Below are positions 33,313-39,727 of a DNA stretch of 39,727 nucleotides, one piece after another (within the stretch, counting starts at the first letter, position 1; each line of letters opens with the position of its first letter). A program made the translations under genes and the position numbers. The DNA is from Treponema sp. (GTDB taxonomy: Bacteria; Spirochaetota; Spirochaetia; Treponematales; Treponemataceae), in the NCBI GenBank assembly GCA_012519415.1, contig JAAYQG010000091.1, positions 1 to 39,727 on the forward strand, read 5' to 3'. The notes below the pieces were generated by a model. The model had not been told where the DNA came from and searched no databases. It worked only from the letters and a program-made list of their open reading frames with translations.

Positions 33313-34053
33313 TTACTCAGCTTCATATCCATCGGGATATTCAATATTTGTATAAACGTTCTGAACGTCATCATCTTCTTCGAGTTTATCTGTAAGTTTA
33401 TCGCACTTGCGAGCTGTTTCTGCATCAATAACTTGATAAGATGAAGGAACCATCGAGATTTGAGCCGTAACTGATTCAAACCCTTTTTCTTGAAGAGCTT
33501 CAAGACATGTATCAAAATCCGACGGATCTGTTGTTACAGTTATTACTCCACCTTCATTTACAACATCTTGTGCTCCGTTTTCAAGAGCAACTTCCATAAT
33601 TCCATCTTCGTCTGCATTTTCTGCATCGTATTCAATAACACCTTGACGTGTAAACATACGAGCAACAGAACCTGAAACACCCATATTTCCGCCTGCTTTA
33701 TTGAAAATGTTGCGTACATTTGCTGCAGCACGGTTCTTGTTATCAGTCAAAACTTCAACTAGAATAGCAACTCCACCAGGACCAAATCCTTCATAAACTA
33801 ATTCTTCATATGTTGCAGCACCAAGTTCACCTGTGCCTTTTTTAATTGCACGCTCAATATTATCTTTTGGCATATTTGCTGCACGTGCTTTAAGAATAGC
33901 AGTTCGCAAACGAGGGTTAGAGTTTTGATCACCGCCGCCCATTTTTGCAGCAATTGAAATTTCTTTGATAAATTTTGTGAACAACTGACCGCGTTTTGCA
34001 TCGGCAGCACCTTTGGCGTGTTTAATTGTCGCCCATTTACTATGTCCTGACAT
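33313..34053 (-). CDS. YebC/PmpR-family protein
   Basis: A 246-residue protein with the family start MSGHSKWATIKHAKGAADAK and KFIKEISIAA, then GPGGVAILVEVLTDNKNRAA and the C-terminal YTNIEYP. Members have been described as DNA-binding regulators and, more recently, as factors helping ribosomes at proline-rich stalls. Often found beside ruvC, as here. AAGGAG lies before the ATG. Confidence 0.95.
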   Translation of the reverse strand: MSGHSKWATIKHAKGAADAKRGQLFTKFIKEISIAAKMGGGDQNSNPRLRTAILKARAANMPKDNIERAIKKGTGELGAATYEELVYEGFGPGGVAILVEVLTDNKNRAAANVRNIFNKAGGNMGVSGSVARMFTRQGVIEYDAENADEDGIMEVALENGAQDVVNEGGVITVTTDPSDFDTCLEALQEKGFESVTAQISMVPSSYQVIDAETARKCDKLTDKLEEDDDVQNVYTNIEYPDGYEAE

Positions 34054-34208
34054 GATGTCTCCTTATAATAAAATTACAAAATAAAATTTTCTTGTAAGAT
34101 AAAATGTATATTGTTTGTAAAAGTTTACCATATAGAAAAAATAGCGTCAACATGCGGAAAAACGCATAAAATGGCAAACTTTGCGTATAATAAATCCGAT
34201 AAAAAAAT

Positions 34209-35387
34209 ATGAACATTTTTCAAAAAGGACATCCTTTCATTATTGCAGAAATTGGAACCGCACACGGCGGTTCTTTTGAAGAAGCACAAAAACTCATTGA
34301 AGCAGCTGCCGCAGCAGGAGCAGACTGTGTAAAATTTCAAATAGTTTATGCAGATGAAATTCTGCACCCAGACACAGGTTTTGTATCGCTTCCCGGCGGA
34401 AATATACGATTATATGATAGATTTAAGGAGCTTGAAGTTACTAAAAACTTTTTTTTCCGCTGTAAAGATTATTGCAAAATATGCGGTATCGGCTTTTGCG
34501 CTTCTCCCTTCGGATTGCAAAGTTTAGATGAACTTATTGCACTTGAACCATTTGCAATTAAAATTGCTTCTCCCGAATTAAACCACTTGCCACTTCTTGC
34601 ACGAACTGCTGCAAAAGCAAAAGATATTCCGATTATTCTATCAAGCGGCGTTTCGAAACTAAAAGATATTGAAAAAGCTCTTGATACAATTAAAAAAAAT
34701 CGCTCCAATAAAAACATGGATAACATTGCACTTTTACACTGTGTTACGAGTTACCCAGCTCCAGAAACAGACTATAACTTAAATGTTCTTGAACCGCTAA
34801 GTAAAATATTCGGCATTGATATTGGAGTAAGCGATCATAGTCTTGATCCGATTTTAGTGCCTGTTCTTGCTACTGCGTGCGGAGCTTCAGTAATTGAAAA
34901 ACATATATGTTTAAGCAAAGATGGAAATGGACTTGATGACCCTGTTGCTCTCATACCGGAAGATTTTAAGAAAATGGTAGAAACTGTGCGTCAAGCTGAA
35001 AGTTCTACAAAAGAAGAAAATATAACAGCACTCAATAGATTTTATGGAGTTGAAAAAGTAAAAGCCGTTTTAGGCACAGGCGTAAAAAAATTAGCTCGTT
35101 CAGAAGAAAAAAATTACGAAAGGACAAACCGCTCCATTCATTTTATGCACAATATGAAAAGCGGTGATAAAATCGGTTTCAATGATATTGCAATTCTTCG
35201 CACCGAAAAAGTGCTAACAACAGGACTTCATCCGTCTTTTATGCCGGAAATAATGAATGCGGTACTTGTAAAAGATGCAGCGAGCGGCGAAGGAGTTACA
35301 CTTTCGCATTTTATTATGAAACAACCTGTTTTGAAGCATGGTCTTTTAAATAAATGCCTTGATAAAAATGTAAATGTAAAAGAATAA
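34209..35387 (+). CDS. NeuB-family sialic/nonulosonic acid synthase
   Basis: Condenses phosphoenolpyruvate with an N-acetyl-hexosamine-type sugar to make a nine-carbon sialic, legionaminic or pseudaminic acid. 392 residues. The TIM barrel has FIIAEIGTAHGGSFEEA, ADCVKFQ, IKIASPELNHLPLL, LLHCVTSYPAPETDYNL, GVSDHSLDP and VIEKHICL. The C-terminal SAF-like (antifreeze-type) domain carries RSIHFMHNMKSGDKIGFND. The exact sugar cannot be read from the sequence. TATAAT at 34186-34191 lies 17 nt upstream, and no Shine-Dalgarno is seen. It converges with lepB. Confidence 0.88.
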   Translation: MNIFQKGHPFIIAEIGTAHGGSFEEAQKLIEAAAAAGADCVKFQIVYADEILHPDTGFVSLPGGNIRLYDRFKELEVTKNFFFRCKDYCKICGIGFCASPFGLQSLDELIALEPFAIKIASPELNHLPLLARTAAKAKDIPIILSSGVSKLKDIEKALDTIKKNRSNKNMDNIALLHCVTSYPAPETDYNLNVLEPLSKIFGIDIGVSDHSLDPILVPVLATACGASVIEKHICLSKDGNGLDDPVALIPEDFKKMVETVRQAESSTKEENITALNRFYGVEKVKAVLGTGVKKLARSEEKNYERTNRSIHFMHNMKSGDKIGFNDIAILRTEKVLTTGLHPSFMPEIMNAVLVKDAASGEGVTLSHFIMKQPVLKHGLLNKCLDKNVNVKE

Positions 35388-35435
35388 AAAATGCATTCAA
35401 AAATTAAACATTTGCCTAACTTTTAAATGCATTTT
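35388..35435. terminator. Bidirectional terminator-like hairpin between the NeuB-like gene and lepB
   Basis: AAAATGCATT (35388-35397) pairs with AATGCATTTT (35426-35435) over a long AT-rich loop, with T or A tracts on the outer sides. It sits between two convergent genes. The loop is longer than in classic terminators. Confidence 0.45.
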
Positions 35436-35469
35436 GTCTACTCAATCTGAACTTTCAAAACAGGAACTT

Positions 35470-37209
35470 TTATTTCGACTGAATTAAACCGAATCTATTA
35501 AACGGATAAAAGCGCAATATTGTTACACCTAAAATGCGAGAAGCATTTATAGTCTGTGGTTCAAGTCTTGAATAATACGACAGAGAATATATATCTTCTT
35601 CACTTACAGGAACAAGTATCTGCTCATAAGAATGACGCAAATCAAGTGAATTAAATCTGTTATCTCCCATCAAAAAATATTCATTTTTTTCAATATACGA
35701 TGGAGAACCATTTTTATTTTCAGGGAACACAGGCATATTTCTGCTATCATTGAATAGCGAATATTTGAAAAGTTTTTGTGCATCTTCCGTGAGCTGAAGA
35801 CGTGTTTCATCATTTGAGCTAAAACTGCCGGTATTTAAGTAAGTTTCAATATTATGAACAACAAGTTTTCCCAAAGTAAGCTTCATCAAAATATTTAATC
35901 TGTACATTGAATCTTTGTAAGGGTCATCAGCAACAGGAGTCGTTCCAGCTGGACATTTTGAAGCCCAATCTGTCATAAATGCAGAAAACCATACAGCACC
36001 ACCTTCTTGAGTCATAAGCCGCTGCGTAAGATTATCTATATTGGAAATATTAAAAAAAAGTTTATGAACTGCTAAATCTTTAATAAGCACAAAATTTTGC
36101 CATTCTCCGTTTTGAAACGGCTTGAAACTACCAAGTTGAGTGCATAGCATATTAAACTTAGAAGAAATACGAAGCGATTCAAGTTTTGCATTTTCAATAT
36201 CAAGATTTTTTCTAAGTGATTCAATTTCACAAAGAGAAATAAAATCTTTTTCAGAAATCGGAAAATCATGAATTTTTCTTTTTATCGAAGAATCAAGTGA
36301 ATTTAGATTATATTCTGCAAACTTTGCATCAAGTGCAACAGGTGAAAAATCTTTTTCAGTATTCGTTCTCGAATAAAGCACTCCGTCTACCATAACAAGC
36401 TGCTCGCCTGGAACACCTGCAATTCTTTTTACAAGCGGATCTGCAAGCATTTGCCCTGATTCATCATATGCAAGATTGACAGTTGAAAATGTAAGCATAT
36501 AAACAAGCTGATTTACAAAAGTTCTTACTTCGTATTTTCGCCCCACAGTGTAGTGCGGATTTCTAAATACAACAATGTCTCCTTTTTTATAGGAAGCGAT
36601 ACGAGGCAAAGCAACTTTAGAAAGCGGAAAAGACGGCCCCGCAGCAGTTTTTAAAACAGCAACACGATCGCCAATTAAAAACTGCGGAATCATTGATTCA
36701 GATGGAATTGCATAAAGCTGAAAAATAAAAATATTAACAAACGAAACTATGAATGCTGCTTGGACAAACGCATCAATCCAATCTGCAATTTCAAAAAAAA
36801 TACGCCTGCCTAAAGGTTTCTTTTTTTTGTCTTCTTTAAAAGCGAACGGCGTGCGTTTGTCTTTTAAAAAATAACCGGAAAGACTCGAAAACACAAGAAG
36901 TAGAACCCAAAAAACTACACTTATAAAATCTAAAGCATAGCTTGTTTCACTTACACCGGCACGACGTAAAACAAAAGCAACAATACCAACAAAAGGCGCA
37001 TATTCACATAATTTTTTTATCGCTTTTACAAAACCTAACGTCGGTTCTTTTTTAAGTTTGAACAAAACAACAAAAGCAAAGATGGCTGTAAAAACAATCA
37101 TCAATGGAAACGCACAAATTTCTACACCAAACGAAAGTGTAAACAATGAAATCGAAAATAACAAAGCTGATACAGCTGTCGCATAAAACAATATAAAAAT
37201 TCGCTTCAT
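35470..37209 (-). CDS. lepB: Signal peptidase I, unusually large
   Basis: Membrane serine protease that removes signal peptides on the outer face of the cytoplasmic membrane. From the ATG at 37209 it has 579 residues, about twice the usual size. The N-terminal region holds several hydrophobic segments. Catalytic S172 lies in IPSESMIPQ, the general-base lysine K261 in VKRIAGVPGE, and box E MGDNRFNSLDLRHS starts at 514. About 250 residues separate the lysine from box E, a large insertion with no family I recognise. A -10 (TGCTATAAT) ends 6 nt before the ATG. An earlier in-frame start would translate the promoter. Confidence 0.9.
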   Translation of the reverse strand: MKRIFILFYATAVSALLFSISLFTLSFGVEICAFPLMIVFTAIFAFVVLFKLKKEPTLGFVKAIKKLCEYAPFVGIVAFVLRRAGVSETSYALDFISVVFWVLLLVFSSLSGYFLKDKRTPFAFKEDKKKKPLGRRIFFEIADWIDAFVQAAFIVSFVNIFIFQLYAIPSESMIPQFLIGDRVAVLKTAAGPSFPLSKVALPRIASYKKGDIVVFRNPHYTVGRKYEVRTFVNQLVYMLTFSTVNLAYDESGQMLADPLVKRIAGVPGEQLVMVDGVLYSRTNTEKDFSPVALDAKFAEYNLNSLDSSIKRKIHDFPISEKDFISLCEIESLRKNLDIENAKLESLRISSKFNMLCTQLGSFKPFQNGEWQNFVLIKDLAVHKLFFNISNIDNLTQRLMTQEGGAVWFSAFMTDWASKCPAGTTPVADDPYKDSMYRLNILMKLTLGKLVVHNIETYLNTGSFSSNDETRLQLTEDAQKLFKYSLFNDSRNMPVFPENKNGSPSYIEKNEYFLMGDNRFNSLDLRHSYEQILVPVSEEDIYSLSYYSRLEPQTINASRILGVTILRFYPFNRFGLIQSK

Positions 37210-37215
37210 ATAAAA

Positions 37216-37244
37216 ATTATAGCAAATATAAAAAAAATAGGCTA
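37216..37244 (-). promoter_or_regulatory. Extended -10 promoter of lepB, abutting the start codon
   Basis: On the minus strand TATAAT (37221-37216), preceded by TGC, ends 6 nt before the ATG. The -35 (TAGCCT) is weak at 17-nt spacing. It overlaps a plus-strand TAGAAT (37243-37248), a possible -10 of the divergent HPt gene. Confidence 0.5.
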
Positions 37245-37282
37245 GAATAAAGCACACTTATTTTTGCATACATGGAGTTCAT

Positions 37283-37633
37283 ATGGAAAAACATACATTA
37301 AACATTGAAAATGGTCTTGAAATGATGGGCGGCGACAGCGAGCTTTACTGCGAATTAATTGAAGAATTCCTCAACACCGGAGACATTAATATAGAAGAAT
37401 TAACAAATCTTGCAAAAACAAACAATTACGAAAAGGCAGCATCTAAAGTACATCGAATAAAAGGTTCCAGCGCAGCAATAGGCGGCGAGCGTCTTCAAGA
37501 AATTTGCGCACAAGCAGAAGCTATCTTCAGAAGAAAAACAGACGGAGATCCGATTATACTTTTACCTGAAATAGATAAACGTTATAAAGAATTTGTAGCT
37601 GAATTAAAAAAAGCATTAGAAAAATTAAAGTAA
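37283..37633 (+). CDS. Stand-alone histidine phosphotransfer (HPt) protein
   Basis: A 116-residue four-helix HPt domain. The phosphorylatable histidine is H57 in KVHRIKGSSAAIGG, matching the H-x-x-K-G-S/A-S pattern, preceded by a helix with ELIEEFLNTGDIN. It would relay phosphate between a sensor kinase and a response regulator in a multistep phosphorelay. No kinase or regulator gene is adjacent, so its partners lie elsewhere. GGAG lies 5 nt before the ATG. Its last 52 bases overlap the convergent TatD gene. Confidence 0.9.
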   Translation: MEKHTLNIENGLEMMGGDSELYCELIEEFLNTGDINIEELTNLAKTNNYEKAASKVHRIKGSSAAIGGERLQEICAQAEAIFRRKTDGDPIILLPEIDKRYKEFVAELKKALEKLK

Positions 37634-38376
37634 ATCTGTTTTGTAAGTTGCTCTAAACTTAAACTGCGTACTTTTGCAGCAGCACAATAAATATAATACA
37701 ATGTTTCAAGACGACTTAACTTAGAACCTCTAATATTGCAAAACGGAAAATCCGTTTCAAATAAAATTCTTTCAATAGGAAGCGATGAAACGGAAGATGT
37801 TGCACTTTTTTTTCCATTAACCAGAGAAGCACCAAATGAAAAAAAACAATTTACACCATGTTTTAAAAAATATTCTGCTTCATGCACAGTGCCGCTAAAT
37901 CCGTGAAAAACAACAGCCGGAATATCTTTTAACAATGAAGAAAATTCAAACAGTTGCATCATACAACGAACACAATGAATTATTAAGTTTTTTTGATATT
38001 TCTTTGCGAGATTAACTTCTTCGCTAAATATTTCAATTTGTGCTTTTAGCGTGCGTCTGTTTCCCTGTGTTGAAGCATCAAGGATAGCCTCGCCTACTGC
38101 ATCAATTTCATCTGTTTTAAGAAATTTTTCAATAAGCTCAAGATCTTTTTTGCCATAATCAAGCACATATTCAGCATTTTCTAAAAAATCATAAGCATTA
38201 TACGCACCGAAAGAAACAGATATTTTTTCAAGCGGAAAAGCTTGCTTAATTTCATGCACTTTTTTAAGTTCATTTTTTGAACAAACAGATATAACCCCTG
38301 CATGATTTTCGCAATCGTTTTTGCATAATGAAAAAGTTTCCGAATCTAAGTGAAAATGGGAATCAACAAAAATCAT
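37582..38376 (-). CDS. TatD-family metal-dependent hydrolase
   Basis: A 264-residue TIM-barrel hydrolase. The metal ligands follow the TatD pattern: DSHFHLD at residues 5-11, VGEAILD, LIIHCVRC, VFHGFSG and FETDFPF. Family members act as 3'-5' DNA exonucleases or related hydrolases. The sequence is on the divergent side, with cysteine-rich stretches (CKNDCENH). Its 3' end overlaps the convergent HPt gene by 52 bases. No clear ribosome-binding site was seen. Confidence 0.85.
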   Translation of the reverse strand: MIFVDSHFHLDSETFSLCKNDCENHAGVISVCSKNELKKVHEIKQAFPLEKISVSFGAYNAYDFLENAEYVLDYGKKDLELIEKFLKTDEIDAVGEAILDASTQGNRRTLKAQIEIFSEEVNLAKKYQKNLIIHCVRCMMQLFEFSSLLKDIPAVVFHGFSGTVHEAEYFLKHGVNCFFSFGASLVNGKKSATSSVSSLPIERILFETDFPFCNIRGSKLSRLETLYYIYCAAAKVRSLSLEQLTKQIYFNFSNAFFNSATNSL

Positions 38377-38439
38377 TCAAATCTTCATACAAAGTTCAAT
38401 ATTATATCGCTTGGCAGCAGATAACAATACAAGAATATC

Positions 38440-39597
38440 TTATTCAAAAAATATTCTTGGCACACGCTTGTTAATATCGCATGTAATTTCATACGGAATA
38501 GTTTCTGCATTATAAGCTAAATCTGCTGCCGAAGCACCTTCTTTGTTTGGTCCAAATACAGTAACTTGATCCCACAATTTTACATTATGCTTAGTGCCTA
38601 AATTGACCATACATTGATCCATGCAAATTCTTCCTACAATGGGAAAAAGTTCCCCATTAATAAGCACATTAAGACCGGGCGCAAGACGGCGTAATAGACC
38701 GTCTGCATAACCAATGGGCAGAGTCGCTATATCTACTTCTTCTTCAGCCGTCCATGTTCTGCCGTAAGAAATTGAATCTCCTTTTTTAATACGCTTGATT
38801 GTAACAACTTGAGTTTTAAGTTCCATTACAGGAAAAAAATCAATTGATTTTTTAAGTTTTTCTTTAAGATAAGCATGGATTTTTTTATCTTTTGAACTTT
38901 CATCGGGAAAATAACCGTAAACAATAATGCCGGGACGAACCATATCCATATGCATTTCAGGATAAAGAAGCAGTGCACCGGAATTTGCACAATGCACAAT
39001 TCCCGGGTTTATTCCCTCTTTTTTGATTGATTCAATAGCCTGCATAAAGCGTTTGAACTGAAGCTTCGTATATTCGATATCATCTTCATCAAGTGAATCG
39101 CTCGCAGCAAAATGAGTGCATGTGCCTTCAAGAAATAATGAAGCTTTTGAAGCAATTAATTCCGCAATTTTACAAGCTTCATCACAAGAACAACCTATGC
39201 GTCCCATGCCGGTATCTATTTTTAAATGAACCGGAATTGTGCGATGCATTTTAGATGAAGCATCTGCCAGTTGTGTAATAAATTCGGTATCAAAAACAAG
39301 CGGAGTAATAGAATGAACAATAATCGACGGAATTTCATCAGGTGTAGGTAAACTCAAAGACAAAATAGGTGCTACAATTCCGGCTTCTCGCAATTCTATT
39401 CCCTCTTGAGTAGAAGCAACAGCTAAAAAATCTGCACCGCTTTTTATTGCTGCTATTGCTACTCGTGTTGCACCGTGTCCATAAGCATTTGCCTTTACAG
39501 GAATACAAATGCGTGTATCATTTTTTACAAAACTTCTAACAGTTTCAATATTTTTTCTAAGATTATTAAGATGAATATGTGCTTGTGTAGCTCTCAT
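38440..39597 (-). CDS. alr: Alanine racemase
   Basis: PLP enzyme that interconverts L- and D-alanine for peptidoglycan. From the ATG at 39597 it has 385 residues. The PLP lysine is K35 in PVKANAYGHG, the catalytic tyrosine lies near residue 277 in GDSISYGRTW, and other family segments are HLKIDTGMGRIG and GRICMDQCMV. The start was placed at MRATQAHI because homology begins there. No Shine-Dalgarno is present, but a promoter ends 7 nt upstream, partly in repeat-like DNA. A longer frame to 39639 would read through that promoter. Confidence 0.94.
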   Translation of the reverse strand: MRATQAHIHLNNLRKNIETVRSFVKNDTRICIPVKANAYGHGATRVAIAAIKSGADFLAVASTQEGIELREAGIVAPILSLSLPTPDEIPSIIVHSITPLVFDTEFITQLADASSKMHRTIPVHLKIDTGMGRIGCSCDEACKIAELIASKASLFLEGTCTHFAASDSLDEDDIEYTKLQFKRFMQAIESIKKEGINPGIVHCANSGALLLYPEMHMDMVRPGIIVYGYFPDESSKDKKIHAYLKEKLKKSIDFFPVMELKTQVVTIKRIKKGDSISYGRTWTAEEEVDIATLPIGYADGLLRRLAPGLNVLINGELFPIVGRICMDQCMVNLGTKHNVKLWDQVTVFGPNKEGASAADLAYNAETIPYEITCDINKRVPRIFFE

Positions 39598-39604
39598 AAT
39601 CGTA

Positions 39605-39633
39605 ATCGTAGCGAAGCGAGCAAGGATAGTCAA
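39605..39633 (-). promoter_or_regulatory. Promoter of alr, abutting the start codon
   Basis: On the minus strand TTGACT (39633-39628), a 17-nt spacer, and TACGAT (39610-39605) are followed by 7 nt and the ATG. The -35 matches 5 of 6 and the -10 4 of 6. Confidence 0.45.
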
Positions 39634-39639
39634 GGACAC

Positions 39640-39727
39640 GGCGTTTCGCTTTGGCTTTAATCTACAATTTAGGGTTATGCTGGCGAAACGCCAAGTTTTT
39701 GCGGGGCAAAAACTTGAGGATTGGGCA
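39640..39727 (+). repeat. Copy of the dispersed hairpin repeat, running off the window
   Basis: GGCGTTTCGC, then a TTTAATCTA segment, GGCGAAACGCC, and the hairpin CAAGTTTTTGC-GGG-GCAAAAACTTG (39692-39716) followed by AGGATTGGGC. From base 39691 it matches the 32.3-kb copy (32292 onward) nearly base for base. It continues past the window edge. Confidence 0.75.

Overview
This is a chromosomal segment of low G+C DNA, probably from a spirochete of the Treponema lineage. Three observations support that. The motility genes run flgB-flgC-fliE-fliF-fliG-fliH-fliI-fliJ directly behind hslV-hslU, an order typical of spirochetes. The tmRNA encodes the tag ANSDNSYDYALAA, which has the treponemal DYALAA ending. 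The other genes (YebC, SbcCD, an internal nucleoside kinase with a ThrRS-like front end, HD and HPt proteins) fit an anaerobic, host-associated Treponema. No transposase, integrase, CRISPR array or phage gene was seen.

Layout. 1-6200: a frameshifted remnant of a cyclic-nucleotide-binding-domain gene (+), then pncB and sbcD-sbcC (-). 6400-10740: ndk, gpsA, ffh, a divergent thyX and an HD phosphohydrolase (+). 10814-11260: ssrA with its own promoter and terminator. 11418-14545: a second HD protein (-), a possible gene remnant, and a TGS/P-loop nucleoside kinase (+). 14705-23976: the flagellar basal body/export operon and hslVU, all on the minus strand. 24256-25957: an acyl-CoA thioesterase, a cluster of hairpins, and a secreted protein with a discoidin-like glycan-binding domain. 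26106-32142: five overlapping minus-strand genes, a sugar-nucleotide 4,6-dehydratase, a PLP sugar aminotransferase, and three xanthine-dehydrogenase-family subunits whose large subunit has lost the usual molybdopterin motifs. 32452-32648: tRNA-His and tRNA-Arg. 32659-39597: yebC-ruvC, a NeuB-type synthase, an unusually large signal peptidase I, an HPt protein convergent and overlapping with a TatD hydrolase, and alanine racemase.

Two features run across the window. First, several genes without a Shine-Dalgarno sequence have a promoter-like -10 element ending 6-7 nt before the ATG (pncB, sbcD, nucleoside kinase, lepB, alr), which suggests leaderless transcripts. Second, a dispersed intergenic repeat with a perfect or G-U-compensated hairpin occurs at about 14.6, 32.3 and 39.7 kb, with a related reverse copy near 6.3 kb.

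The most unusual content is the five-gene operon at 26-32 kb. It joins nucleotide-sugar biosynthesis to a degenerate xanthine-dehydrogenase-like complex. Together with the nearby NeuB-like gene it may belong to surface or flagellar glycan synthesis; that link is inference.
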